From positions 359,496-423,495 of the forward strand of contig NZ_LMOP01000009.1 in assembly GCF_001423585.1 (NCBI RefSeq): DNA of 64,000 nucleotides. The letters run 5' to 3'. Within the stretch, counting starts at the first letter, position 1; every line of letters begins with the position of its first letter. The position numbers and the translations under genes were made by a program. Below are positions 8,388 to 16,868 of this stretch, piece by piece. The DNA comes from Xanthomonas sp. Leaf148. Lineage in GTDB: Bacteria; Pseudomonadota; Gammaproteobacteria; Xanthomonadales; Xanthomonadaceae. The notes under the pieces are model-generated. The model ran no database searches. It was not told the origin of the DNA and was given only the letters and a program-made list of their open reading frames with translations.

Positions 8388-9317
8388 ATGAGCCGATTGT
8401 TTCCGTATTTCCCTGCAGTGATGCTGAGCCTGTTGCCGGTGGTCGCCACTGCGGCCGCAGAGCCCGAACGCGATCGCCAGAGCATTTTGGCGATGCAGGG
8501 CGAATACGCGGTGGATTTCGCCTTCGACGAAACCGTGTTGCTCAAGCCCGGTTACGAGCGCGCATCGGCGATGCGCAGCGCTGCCAACGAAGTGGTGATC
8601 GTGGTGGAAGACACGCCACACAAGATCGTGTTGCAACATTTGCTGGTGGATGAAAAGACCAAGCATGTGACCAAGCACTGGCGGCAGGATTGGGTCTACC
8701 AAGCGCCGCAGCGTTTCGAGTTCACCTCCGACCAGACCTGGCGGGTGCGCGCAGTGCCGGCGATGACGACTACAGGTGCATGGACGCAATGCGTGTTCGA
8801 GGTGAGCGATGCGCCGCGTTATTGCGGCACCGGACGCTGGGACTACGCCGATGGTCACCCGACCTGGACCAGCGATCTGAGCTGGCGCCCGTTACCGCGC
8901 CGCGAATACACCAAGCGCAGCGACTACAACGCGCTGTCGGTGATCAATCGCCACACGCTCACGCCTAACGGCTGGACGCACGAACAGTTCAACACCAAGG
9001 TGCTGCGCAAGCCCGATGGAAGTCAGCAGGCCATCGCACGTGAGTTCGGCTTCAACGATTACCGCAAGACCAGCGAGGTCGACTTCGCTCCGGCCTACGC
9101 CTACTGGAAGGGCACGCAAGGCTACTGGGCCAAAGTGCGCACGCGCTGGGCCGCATTCCTGGACACGCCACCGGGCCTGCATCTGAAAACCAAACCCGAT
9201 GGCATGGCGATGATCATGCCGATGTTCGAACAGGCCGACACCGTGCAGAAGGGCAAGCCGGTCAAGGACGCGCAACTCGACGCGGTCTTCGCGCAGTGGG
9301 TTGAACCTGCGAACTAA
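8388..9317 (+). CDS. Secreted DUF6607-like protein of the haem locus
   Basis: A 309-residue periplasmic protein with signal peptide MSRLFPYFPAVMLSLLPVVA (cleavage near TAAA). The mature part is rich in Trp/Tyr and charged strands: WRQDWVYQAPQRFEF, GAWTQCVFEVSDAPRYCGTGRWDYAD and PLPRREYTKRSDYNAL. Two cysteines in the central CVFEVSDAPRYC segment could form a disulfide. The pattern fits DUF6607, a family without assigned activity as far as I know. It starts 29 nt after the preceding gene and is the last member of the hemP-receptor block, followed by a palindromic repeat. The role, perhaps haem processing or cell-surface lipid or pigment handling, is unknown. Confidence 0.75.
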   Translation: MSRLFPYFPAVMLSLLPVVATAAAEPERDRQSILAMQGEYAVDFAFDETVLLKPGYERASAMRSAANEVVIVVEDTPHKIVLQHLLVDEKTKHVTKHWRQDWVYQAPQRFEFTSDQTWRVRAVPAMTTTGAWTQCVFEVSDAPRYCGTGRWDYADGHPTWTSDLSWRPLPRREYTKRSDYNALSVINRHTLTPNGWTHEQFNTKVLRKPDGSQQAIAREFGFNDYRKTSEVDFAPAYAYWKGTQGYWAKVRTRWAAFLDTPPGLHLKTKPDGMAMIMPMFEQADTVQKGKPVKDAQLDAVFAQWVEPAN

Positions 9318-9330
9318 CCACCGGCTATCG

Positions 9331-9395
9331 TAGGAGCGCACCCGGGCGCGACGGGGGTTTCCTGGTAATGCCCGTCGCGCCCGGGTGCGCTCCTA
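9331..9395. repeat. 65-bp GC-rich palindromic element, copy 1
   Basis: Perfect 25-bp arms (9331-9355 and 9371-9395) beginning TAGGAGCGCACCCGGGCGCG and closing with its reverse complement, around a 15-nt loop. It begins 14 nt after the DUF6607-like stop. In RNA this would be a very strong hairpin that could stop transcription or shield mRNA ends. Related elements are at 9561, 9801 and 61446. Confidence 0.93.
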
Positions 9396-9410
9396 CGGGC
9401 AATGCGGCGG

Positions 9411-9526
9411 TTATTCCTTGAACATCAAAAATGCCGCCACCAGGATCAGGTCGAACGCGGCCTAGTGAGTGCACTTCAGCGACGTAAAGTCGAGAAGGCG
9501 GCAAGTACCAGCAACCTGATCACCTA
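9411..9526 (-). pseudogene. Decayed copy of the 3' end of the DUF486 gene (copy 1)
   Basis: Matches the last ~42 codons of the intact gene at 9881-10234. It carries several substitutions, a stop in place of a Trp codon (TAG in the WAAFG region) and an internal deletion of about 10 bp in the segment equal to 9951-9965. It has no start codon and cannot encode the protein. Being more diverged than copy 2, it is probably the older duplication. Confidence 0.85.
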
Positions 9527-9560
9527 GTGTCGAGCCGATGAATGACGCACAAGAACGTCG

Positions 9561-9625
9561 TAGGAGCGCACCCGGGCGCGACGTGGCTTTCCTGGTAATG
9601 CCCGTCGCGCCCAGGTGCGCTCCTA
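9561..9625. repeat. 65-bp GC-rich palindromic element, copy 2
   Basis: Same element as at 9331, 230 bp further on. The arms differ slightly (GGCGCGACGTGG on the left against CCCGTCGCGCCCAGG on the right), so the inner stem has mismatches. The 34 bp just upstream (9527-9560) are nearly identical to those upstream of copy 3. Confidence 0.93.
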
Positions 9626-9640
9626 CGCGCGAAACGGACG

Positions 9641-9766
9641 TTATTCCTTGAACATCAAAAATGCCGCCACCAGGATCAGGCCGAATGCGGCCCAGTGATT
9701 CCACTTCAGCGACTGGCCCAGGTAGAAGGTCGAGAAGCCGGCGAATACCAGCAGCGTGATCACCTC
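9641..9766 (-). pseudogene. Copy of the 3' end of the DUF486 gene (copy 2)
   Basis: About 126 bp nearly identical to 9881-10006, covering the final ~42 codons and the TAA stop. The match ends abruptly at 9766, where the spacer GTGTCGAATCGATGAATGAC begins. It retains an open frame in the sense of the gene but no start or 5' half. Together with the palindrome it forms a 240-bp unit in tandem with the intact gene end. Confidence 0.9.
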
Positions 9767-9800
9767 GTGTCGAATCGATGAATGACGCACGAGAACGTCG

Positions 9801-9865
9801 TAGGAGCGCACCCGGGCGCGATGTGGTCTTCCTGGTAATGCCCGTCGCGCCCGGGTGCGCTCCTA
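9801..9865. repeat. 65-bp GC-rich palindromic element, copy 3
   Basis: Exactly 240 bp after copy 2 and 15 bp beyond the stop of the intact DUF486 gene, so on the minus strand it is that gene's natural 3' hairpin. Arms share TAGGAGCGCACCCGGGCGCG with the other copies; the inner stem has mismatches (GATGTGG against CCCGTCGC). Confidence 0.93.
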
Positions 9866-9880
9866 CGGGCAAGACAGACG

Positions 9881-10234
9881 TTATTCCTTGAACATCAAAA
9901 ATGCCGCCACCAGGATCAGGCCGAACGCGGCCCAGTGATTCCACTTCAGCGACTGGCCCAGGTAGAAGGTCGAGAAGCCGGCGAATACCAGCAACGTGAT
10001 CACTTCCTGCATGCCCTTGAGCTGCGGCGCCGAATACACCGCGCTGCCCATGCGGTTACCCGGGACCTGCAGGCAGTATTCGAAAAACGCGATACCCCAG
10101 CTGACCAGAATCGCGATCATCAGCGGCGTGCTTTTGTACTTCAGATGCCCGTACCAGGCGAAGGTCATGAACACGTTGCTGGCGAGCAGCAGCAGGATTG
10201 GGTACAGGTACGCAGTGAAGGCGGTCGTGGGCAT
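9881..10234 (-). CDS. Small membrane protein, DUF486 (DMT-like) family
   Basis: A 117-residue protein with four hydrophobic segments, roughly residues 8-27, 38-56, 73-91 and 96-115. Characteristic parts are NVFMTFAWYGHLKY after helix 1, AFFEYCLQVPGNR after helix 2 and KWNHWAAFGLILVAAF at the end, all typical of DUF486, a family related to small drug/metabolite transporters; its substrate is not established. I chose ATG at 10234 (MPTTAFTAYLYP) because the upstream 11 codons of the longer ORF are not family-like. The gene is remarkable for its 3' end, which is present in two further truncated tandem copies downstream, each with a palindromic element. Confidence 0.88.
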   Translation of the reverse strand: MPTTAFTAYLYPILLLLASNVFMTFAWYGHLKYKSTPLMIAILVSWGIAFFEYCLQVPGNRMGSAVYSAPQLKGMQEVITLLVFAGFSTFYLGQSLKWNHWAAFGLILVAAFLMFKE

Positions 10235-10409
10235 GACGGCGGACGGCAGGAAAGGGGCCGGCAGCATAAGCCAGCGCCGTTAAGCGCACGCGACCGTTTC
10301 GATGCACCGGGCGCAGGCTAAGGCGGTCGGAGGCCTGTGCGAAACGCTGGTCTGCAGCAGGACCATGCAAAACGACTCGCCTTACGTCGCGGCTCCCACG
10401 CTCACCCTG

Positions 10410-11294
10410 CTAGCGCTGCATACCCCAGCGACGCACGGTGAGCCGTTCGATGGCCTGGAACACCACGCCTTCCACCAGCAGGCCCAGTACGATCACCATG
10501 GCCAGGCCGGCGAACACCTTGTCGGTGTACAGCTCGTTGCGGTTCTGGAAGATGTACCAGCCCAGGCCGCCCTGGCCGGAGGTGGCGCCGAACACCAGCT
10601 CCGCTGCGATCAGGGTGCGCCAGGCGAATGCCCAACCGATCTTCAGGCCGGACAGGATCGCCGGCAGCGCGGCCGGGATCAGCAACTGCGCCACATAGCG
10701 TGGACCACGCAAGCCGTAGTTGCGGCCGGCCATGCGCAGGGTCTCAGGCACCGCCTGGAAGCCGGCGTAGGTGGTCAGCGCCAGCGGCCACAGCACCGAA
10801 TGCACCAGCACGAACACCAGGCTGCCGGTGCCCAGCCCGAACCACAGCAAGGCCAGCGGCAACAGCGCAATGGCCGGCAACGGGTTGAACATCGCCGTCA
10901 GCGTGCCCAGCACATCGCGGCCCCAGCGTGTGGAGGCAGCCAGGGCGGTCAACACAAAAGCCAGCACCACGCCGAGCACATAGCCCTGCGCCAGCACCTT
11001 TAGCGACGCACCTACGCGGCGCAGCAATTCTCCCGACAGCAACCCCTCGTAAAACGCGCGTGCGGTCTGCCATGCGCTGGGCAACATCAGATCGTCGCCG
11101 ACCACGCGCGCAGCGATCTCCCACACCGCCACCAGCACCGCCAGCACCAGCGCCTTGCGCAGCCACGGCGGCGCCTGCCAGCGCGCGGGCGCGGCTGTGG
11201 CGATCAGTGCGGGGTCCAGCGGCTGGACGGTCAGTTCGTACTCGGCGCGCACCGGCGGGAGCGGTGGCAGCCTGGCGGCAGGGCTGCGGCTCAT
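10410..11294 (-). CDS. tauC: ABC transporter permease, TauC/SsuC type
   Basis: Inner-membrane permease, 294 residues, of the nitrate/sulfonate/taurine importer family. After a ~50-residue cytosolic N-terminus there are about six membrane helices; the EAA loop contacting the ATPase is visible in the AGRNYGLRGPRYVAQLLIPAALPAILSGLKIG segment (around 185-216). SGQGGLGWYIFQNRNELYTDKVFAGLAMV is typical of TauC/SsuC. Its start overlaps the ATPase gene by 4 nt, so translation is coupled. Last gene of a tauD-A-B-C order read leftward. The substrate is likely an alkanesulfonate or taurine, inferred from the dioxygenase at the head of the unit. Confidence 0.87.
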   Translation of the reverse strand: MSRSPAARLPPLPPVRAEYELTVQPLDPALIATAAPARWQAPPWLRKALVLAVLVAVWEIAARVVGDDLMLPSAWQTARAFYEGLLSGELLRRVGASLKVLAQGYVLGVVLAFVLTALAASTRWGRDVLGTLTAMFNPLPAIALLPLALLWFGLGTGSLVFVLVHSVLWPLALTTYAGFQAVPETLRMAGRNYGLRGPRYVAQLLIPAALPAILSGLKIGWAFAWRTLIAAELVFGATSGQGGLGWYIFQNRNELYTDKVFAGLAMVIVLGLLVEGVVFQAIERLTVRRWGMQR

Positions 11295-12124
11295 GGCAGC
11301 GCCTCGCGTTGACGTATGGCCGGGCGACGCAAAGGCGCCACCTTGTCGTTGTCGAGCGTGGCGTCTGGCAGGTCGAACAGCAAGCGGTGAATGCGCTGCG
11401 CGGTCTGTTGAAACGCCACGCTGCCGGCGCTATGCGGGCCAAACGCGTGCGCGTTGAGTTCGGCGCGTACCTGGCCTGGGTGCGGCGACAGCAGCAACAC
11501 ACGGTTGCCGACCACCAGCGCTTCTTCGATGGAGTGGGTGACAAACAACAGCGTGAAGCGCAACTGCTCCCACAGCTCCAGCACCTGCTCCTGCATGCGC
11601 GAACGCGTCAATGCATCGAGGGCGGCGAACGGCTCGTCCATCAGCAGCACACGCGGGCGCATCGCCAGTGCACGTGCAATGGCAACGCGTTGCTTCATGC
11701 CACCGGACAAGGTGTGCGGGTAGGCCTCGGCAAAAGCGCTCAACCCGACCTGCGACAGACTTTCGTCGGCACGCTCGCGCGCTTCGGCGCGACTGAGTTT
11801 GCGCGCTGCGCGCAGGCCGAAGATCACGTTCTCGCGCACGGTCTTCCACGGTGCCAGTTGATCGAACTCCTGGAATACCACCACTCGATCCGGCCCCGGT
11901 CCGGTCACTGCGCGCCCGTCCAGACGGATCTGTCCTTCGCGCGGACTGACAAAGCCGGCCACCGCCTTGAGCAAAGTGGACTTGCCGCATCCCGACGGCC
12001 CAAGCAGCACAAAACGATCTGCTTCATGCACATCGAAGCGCACCCGATGCGTCGCGCGCACCACGCGCTGCGCGGACGCGTATTCCAGGCTGACATGATC
12101 GACTTGCAGCAACGGTGTGCTCAT
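11291..12124 (-). CDS. tauB: ABC transporter ATP-binding protein, TauB/SsuB type
   Basis: A 277-residue ATPase energising the importer. Walker A GPSGCGKST, Q-loop VFQEFDQLAPW, signature LSGGMKQR and Walker B VLLMDEPFAALD are all intact, followed by the H-loop in VTHSIEEAL. The QEFDQLAPWKTV segment is typical of the nitrate/taurine/sulfonate branch. The last ~50 residues beyond the ATPase core (from HPGQVRAEL) are usual for TauB relatives. The gene starts 3 nt after the binding-protein stop and overlaps tauC by 4 nt, so the three transporter genes form one operon. Confidence 0.9.
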   Translation of the reverse strand: MSTPLLQVDHVSLEYASAQRVVRATHRVRFDVHEADRFVLLGPSGCGKSTLLKAVAGFVSPREGQIRLDGRAVTGPGPDRVVVFQEFDQLAPWKTVRENVIFGLRAARKLSRAEARERADESLSQVGLSAFAEAYPHTLSGGMKQRVAIARALAMRPRVLLMDEPFAALDALTRSRMQEQVLELWEQLRFTLLFVTHSIEEALVVGNRVLLLSPHPGQVRAELNAHAFGPHSAGSVAFQQTAQRIHRLLFDLPDATLDNDKVAPLRRPAIRQREALP

Positions 12125-12127
12125 CGC

Positions 12128-13174
12128 TCAGCTCCCGCCTGCAATCAGCGGATCATCGAAGAAGTAATCGCCCACCTTGGCAGGCGCCTGCTTGATCGCC
12201 CCGCTGTGCTGCATGAACTTGCCTAGCTTCAGCGTGTTCTGCGGCGCCACGGTGAATTGCACCTTGGGGTCCTTGAGAATCTGCAAGACCAATGCACGGT
12301 CGATGCTCGAACCGTTGCGACGCAGGAAGATATCCGCCGCCTGTTCCGGATGCGCGGTGACGAATTTCGCCGCCTGATCCAGTGCGGCGACAACGGCGCG
12401 ATAGGTCTTGGGATTATCGCGGCGGAATTTTTCGGTGGCGTACAACACCGTGGCCGACGACGGTCCGCCTTCGATGTCATAGGAGCTGGTCACGATATGC
12501 GCGGCCGGGTTGCGCGCCAGTTCCTGTTCCTGAAACGGCGGGCTGGCGAAATGTGCGGTGATTTCGGTGCGGCCACGGATGATCGCTGCGGCGGCATCCG
12601 GGTGCGGCAATGCCACCTGCAGTGGGTCCAGCTGATGGGTGCCCTTGTCGCCCCAGCGTTGTTGCGAGGCATGCTGCAGAAAGCGCGATTGCACCGACAC
12701 GCCGGTGGCGGGCACCGCAATACGGTCCTGCGGCGTGAAGTCGCCGATGCTCTTGATGCGCGGGTTGTTGCTGATCAGGTAATACGGAAAATTGCCCAGC
12801 GAGGCCACACCGCGCACATTCTGCCGACCACGGGTGCGGTCCCAGATGGTGAACAACGGCCCGACGCCTGCGCCTGCAATATCGATCGAACCAGTGAGCA
12901 GGGCATCGTTGACCGCCGCGCCGCCGGACAACTGCAGGAACTGCACATCGATGTCCACGCCAACGGCCTTGCCTTGCTGCTCGATCAGCTTCTGGTCCTG
13001 TGCCACATCCAGCAGCAAGTAGACGATGCCGAACTGCTTGGCGATGCGCAGTTTTCCTTCTGCCTGCGCGGTGGCGCTCAGCAGCAACGGCAGTGCTGCC
13101 AGCAGCAACGCCGCGACGCGCCTTGAGACTGTGCGGCGCTGCGAAGGTGCGTGAGAAGTGACGGTCAAACGCAT
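12128..13174 (-). CDS. tauA: Periplasmic substrate-binding protein, TauA/SsuA type
   Basis: A 348-residue binding protein with an N-terminal signal sequence (RRVAALLLAALPLLLSATAQA, cleaved near residue 38). The mature part follows the SsuA/THI5-like fold: LRIAKQFGIVYLLLDVAQDQKLIEQ at the start, then NDALLTGSIDIAGAGVGPL, and PAAHIVTSSYDIEGGPSSATVLYATEKF later. It would capture an organosulfonate for the TauBC permease. The ligand cannot be decided from sequence; nitrate or hydroxymethyl-pyrimidine binders share the fold. The dioxygenase just upstream argues for a sulfonate. Confidence 0.85.
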   Translation of the reverse strand: MRLTVTSHAPSQRRTVSRRVAALLLAALPLLLSATAQAEGKLRIAKQFGIVYLLLDVAQDQKLIEQQGKAVGVDIDVQFLQLSGGAAVNDALLTGSIDIAGAGVGPLFTIWDRTRGRQNVRGVASLGNFPYYLISNNPRIKSIGDFTPQDRIAVPATGVSVQSRFLQHASQQRWGDKGTHQLDPLQVALPHPDAAAAIIRGRTEITAHFASPPFQEQELARNPAAHIVTSSYDIEGGPSSATVLYATEKFRRDNPKTYRAVVAALDQAAKFVTAHPEQAADIFLRRNGSSIDRALVLQILKDPKVQFTVAPQNTLKLGKFMQHSGAIKQAPAKVGDYFFDDPLIAGGS

Positions 13175-13217
13175 GCGGCGCTCCAGTCGAAAGGGGGAGG
13201 AGGGGACAGGCGCACGC

Positions 13218-14135
13218 TCAGAACGGCGCGTCGCCTTCGATGGTGGTGCGGTTGAGTCGACGGCGCAGGTGGTCGGGCGTGCCGGCGGCCAAATGCATCA
13301 CCGAGCGGTTGTCCCAGAACACCATGTCGTGCGCCTGCCATTGATGCCGGTAGACGAATGCATCGCGGGTACTGTGTTCGAACAATGTCTGCAGCAACGC
13401 AGCACTTTCGTTGTCGGGCAAGCCGACGACACGGGTGGTGAAGTGTTCGCTGACAAACAGCGCTTTTTGCCCGGTTTCCGGGTGCGTCCGCACGATGGGG
13501 TGCTGCACCGGCTTTACTTCGGCAATCTGTTCGGGCGTCAGCGCCGGGCGCCACGGGTTGCGTGCGCGCAGCGCTTCGTACTTGGCGAGATAACTATGTT
13601 CGGCACGCAGGTCCTGCACGCGGCGCTTGAGCGGCTCGGGCAGCGTTTGCCAGGCCAGATGCTGATTGGCGAACAGCGTGTCGCCGCCGTCGCTGGGCAG
13701 TTCCTGCGCATGCAGCAGCGAGCCCAGACTGGGCGTTTCCTTGTAGGACAGATCCGAGTGCCAGTAATGCCCGGCATCGCCCAGTCCGATCGGCTCACCG
13801 TTCTCCTTGATGTTGGACACCACCAGCACTTCCGGATGCCCGGGCAGCTGGAAATTGCGCAACACATGAATCTGCAATGGCCCGAAACGACGGCTGAAAT
13901 CCACCTGCTGCGCAGGCGTGATGCGCTGATCGCGGAACACCAGTACGTGGTGGTCCAGATGTGCCTGATGGATGCGCGCAAAGGTGGCGGCATCCAGCGG
14001 CTGCGACAGATCCAGCCCGATGACTTCCGCACCCAGTGGCGCATCGAATGGCACGATTCGCACGCCGGACGTCTGCACGGCGGCGGCATCGTTGCGCGGC
14101 GATTGCACGCGCGCTGCAGAACTCACGCTGGCCAT
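13218..14135 (-). CDS. tauD: TauD/TfdA-family Fe(II)/2-oxoglutarate dioxygenase
   Basis: A 305-residue dioxygenase that in the family releases sulfite from taurine or alkanesulfonates using 2-oxoglutarate. ATG at 14135 is preceded by GAGGTG at about 7 nt; upstream codons to 14297 are not family-like. The facial triad is seen as H126 and D128 in HYWHSDLSY and H281 in VMHLAAG, and R296 (NRTTIEGD) is the 2-oxoglutarate carboxylate ligand. The core fold markers VLVFRDQRI and SRRFGPLQIH are present. It is the first gene of the tauD-A-B-C unit, 43 bp before tauA. Exact substrate is unproven, since TauD, TfdA and AtsK are hard to separate by eye. Confidence 0.87.
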   Translation of the reverse strand: MASVSSAARVQSPRNDAAAVQTSGVRIVPFDAPLGAEVIGLDLSQPLDAATFARIHQAHLDHHVLVFRDQRITPAQQVDFSRRFGPLQIHVLRNFQLPGHPEVLVVSNIKENGEPIGLGDAGHYWHSDLSYKETPSLGSLLHAQELPSDGGDTLFANQHLAWQTLPEPLKRRVQDLRAEHSYLAKYEALRARNPWRPALTPEQIAEVKPVQHPIVRTHPETGQKALFVSEHFTTRVVGLPDNESAALLQTLFEHSTRDAFVYRHQWQAHDMVFWDNRSVMHLAAGTPDHLRRRLNRTTIEGDAPF

Positions 14136-14298
14136 GACGGTGGCACCTCGACGACAGCTAAAGGCCGCCCGAACGGCGACCGGACTGGTCACTCTAGGCA
14201 GTCGTGCCGCGGCTGCGAACGTACGATTGGCAAGGTGCTTATGCGCTGCAGGTATATGCGTTGCGACACAGGCGATGCCGATCGCTGCCGAAGACACA

Positions 14299-14327
14299 GC
14301 GCTGCATGACAGTGGGTCATGCAGCGC
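14299..14327. terminator. 12-bp palindromic stem-loop after ybbP
   Basis: GCGCTGCATGAC and GTCATGCAGCGC pair perfectly around a 5-nt loop, 58 nt beyond the ybbP stop on the minus strand and 164 nt upstream of tauD. It lacks a T-run on either strand. It is a plausible 3' end for the ybbA-ybbP transcript or an operator of the tau operon; a perfect 12-bp dyad fits both. The rest of the 249-bp gap shows nothing else. Confidence 0.45.
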
Positions 14328-14384
14328 ATTTCGCGTCGCAGCACGCGGCCATTCGCCAACACTTGGCCGCGTCTATGGCGGGCC

Positions 14385-16868
14385 TTACTCCGTGCGCAGC
14401 GCCAACGCAGGTGGCGTGGACAGAATGCGTCGGGTGCCCGACCAGCCCGCCAACAGGCTCAACGCCAACCCGAATGCGCCGCCCAGTAGCAACCGCGGCC
14501 AATCCGGCGCAAGTGCGATGTCGAACGCCTGCTGCCCGACCACCGCGCCGATGACGGCGGCAGCCGTCACCGCAAGGCCCGCGGCCAGCAGCCCCAATGC
14601 GCCGAATTCCACCAACACCGCGCCACGCAGCTGCCCGCGCCGTGCGCCCAAGGTACGCAGCACCGCGCTGTCGTAGCGGCGCTCGCCTGCCGTGGCCTGC
14701 AACGCGGCCAGCAGTACCAGCACGCCGGCCAGCAGGCTGAAGCCCATCACCAGTTGCACGGCTTGCGCCACCTGGTCGATTACCTCGCGCACGCGGCCGA
14801 GAATCGCGTCGATATCCAAGACCGAAATATTGGGGTAGTCGCGGCTCAGCGATGCCAACTTGGGTGCATTGCCGGGTGGCAGATGAAAGGCGGAAATCAG
14901 GTTGTACGGCGCATCGCCTACCGCGCCCTGGTTGAGCAGCAGGAAGAAGTTGACCCGGAACGAATCCCAATCGGCCTTGCGGATGCTGGTAACGGTGAAG
15001 CTGCGCTGTTGTTCGCCCAGCAACAAGGTGATGCGGTCGCCGAGTTTGAGCTGATAGCGCTGTGCCCAGCCTTCTTCCACCGACGCCTCGGCCTGCTTGC
15101 TGTCGGCGCTCCAGAATTTGCCTTGCAACAAGGTGTTGGCCGGCGGAAACGCATGCCGCCAGGAAAAATTAACCGGGCGGTTTTCGCCATCGCCATCGTC
15201 CTGCGGGTCGCGGTCGCCGCGCACCGGCGGCTTGTCGTTGATCGCGATCAGCCGCCCGGTGGAAAACGGCTCCACCGCCGCGTTGTCCACGCCCAGGCCG
15301 CGCAAGGTCTGTAGCACCGGCTCGGTCTGCTCGGGCTGGATGTTCATCAGGAAATAGTTGGGCGTGTCCGCAGGCAAGCGGTCGCGCCATTGACCAAGCA
15401 GGCCGGGGCCGACCACCGCCAGCAATAACAGCGCGCACAGCGACAGCGACAGGCCGACCAACTGCACCACGCTCAACCCGCGTCGGCGCGTCAGCGAGGC
15501 CAGGCCCAGCTTCCAGGCCCCGCGCAGGCGGTGCTGGATCGGCCGCAGCAACGTCAACAATCCCAGCCCCAGCAGCATCGCCACCACCGCCAGCGCGGCT
15601 AGGCCGCCCAACACCCAGCCGGCCAGCACCAGGTTGCCGGTGGCATACACGGTGAGCGCCAGTGTGGCGGCCAACGCGGCCGCATACACCAACAACGAAC
15701 TCGGCGGCACCGCGGCAAAGCTGCGGTTGAGCACGCGCATTGGCGGCACGTTGCGCAGTCGTAGCAGTGGTGGCAGGCCGAAGCCCAGCAGCAGTACCAG
15801 GCCGATGCCTGCACCCGCCAGCGCAGGGGTGGCCTGCGGCAGCGGCAGCCGGTTCGGGATCAGGCTGCCCAGCGCCTGCACCAGGCCTTCCTGCGCCAGC
15901 ATGCCTAAGCCAATGCCGACCAGGCAGGCCGGGATGGCGGTCAACAGCAATTGCAGCGACAGCATCGCCAGGATGTCGCGCTGTTTTGCGCCCAGGCAGC
16001 GCAGCACCGCCACGGTGTCGATGCGCCGCATCGCAAAGCGGTTGGCCGCCAGTGCGGTGGCCACGCCGGACAGCAACACCGCCAGCAATGCCGACAGGGC
16101 CAGGAAACGCCCGGCGCGATCGAACGCGGCGCGCATGCCGCGCTGGGTGTCTTCGATGCCGACCAGGCGGTACTCGCTGGCGCGGGGCTTGAGCCACGCG
16201 CGCAGGTCGGCGATCGCGTTCGGCGCACCGGCAAACATCAACCGGTACGAGGCGCGACTGCCCGGGCCCAGCAGGCCGGCGCCCTCGATGTCGGTGCGAT
16301 TGACCAGCAGCGGCGGCGACAGCTGCATCAATTCGCCGGAGGCATCCGGCTCGGCGCGCAGCACGCCGGTAATGGTCAGATGGCCGGCGCCGAATTCCAG
16401 CTGTTCGCCTACGCGCAGGCCCAGGGCTTCCAGCAGCCGCGGGTCGGCATAGGCCTGGCCCGGCGGCGGTGCGGTGGCGGGGGTGCCTTCCGGGTCGCTA
16501 CTGCCTTTGGAGACCAGCAACTGACCGCGCAGCGGATAGCCGGGACCCACGCCGCGGATGTTGGCCATCTGGCTGGCCTCGCCATGAAACAACACGCTCG
16601 GAAAGCTGACCATGCGCGTGTTCTGCAGCCCACGTCGCTGCGCCTCGTCGGTGAAGTTGGCAGGGATCTCCTGGCGTCCGGTGACACCCAGATCGCCGCC
16701 CAGCACTTCGGCCGCGCTGGAGGTCAGCGCCAGGGTCACCCGGTCCACCAGGGTCCCCACTGCAGTCATCACCGCCACGCCAAGCACCAACGCGGCGAAC
16801 ACGGTCAGCAGGTCGCCTGCCAGAAATTCCCGCCGTACCGCACGCGCGGCCTGCCGCAGTACGTTCAT
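14385..16868 (-). CDS. FtsX-like ABC transporter permease, YbbP type
   Basis: A large inner-membrane permease of 827 residues with the MacB/LolC-like architecture: first helix near residues 20-42 (TVFAALVLGVAVMTAVG), a long periplasmic domain (GGDLGVTGRQEIPANF and onwards), three helices around 255-380, a second cluster of helices around 395-490, another periplasmic domain and a final trio of helices from about 705. Two FtsX domains are thus present, as in YbbP. Such proteins are thought to move lipophilic or lipoprotein cargo or act as mechanotransducers. Its start overlaps the ATPase stop by 4 nt. E. coli has the same trio ybbA-ybbP-tesA, which this locus reproduces. Confidence 0.9.
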   Translation of the reverse strand: MNVLRQAARAVRREFLAGDLLTVFAALVLGVAVMTAVGTLVDRVTLALTSSAAEVLGGDLGVTGRQEIPANFTDEAQRRGLQNTRMVSFPSVLFHGEASQMANIRGVGPGYPLRGQLLVSKGSSDPEGTPATAPPPGQAYADPRLLEALGLRVGEQLEFGAGHLTITGVLRAEPDASGELMQLSPPLLVNRTDIEGAGLLGPGSRASYRLMFAGAPNAIADLRAWLKPRASEYRLVGIEDTQRGMRAAFDRAGRFLALSALLAVLLSGVATALAANRFAMRRIDTVAVLRCLGAKQRDILAMLSLQLLLTAIPACLVGIGLGMLAQEGLVQALGSLIPNRLPLPQATPALAGAGIGLVLLLGFGLPPLLRLRNVPPMRVLNRSFAAVPPSSLLVYAAALAATLALTVYATGNLVLAGWVLGGLAALAVVAMLLGLGLLTLLRPIQHRLRGAWKLGLASLTRRRGLSVVQLVGLSLSLCALLLLAVVGPGLLGQWRDRLPADTPNYFLMNIQPEQTEPVLQTLRGLGVDNAAVEPFSTGRLIAINDKPPVRGDRDPQDDGDGENRPVNFSWRHAFPPANTLLQGKFWSADSKQAEASVEEGWAQRYQLKLGDRITLLLGEQQRSFTVTSIRKADWDSFRVNFFLLLNQGAVGDAPYNLISAFHLPPGNAPKLASLSRDYPNISVLDIDAILGRVREVIDQVAQAVQLVMGFSLLAGVLVLLAALQATAGERRYDSAVLRTLGARRGQLRGAVLVEFGALGLLAAGLAVTAAAVIGAVVGQQAFDIALAPDWPRLLLGGAFGLALSLLAGWSGTRRILSTPPALALRTE

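Noticed and set aside
9462..9944. 160-residue open frame on the minus strand across the tandem repeats
   Set aside because: Its internal protein repeat simply mirrors the palindrome and the duplicated gene end in another frame; no start signal or family resemblance.
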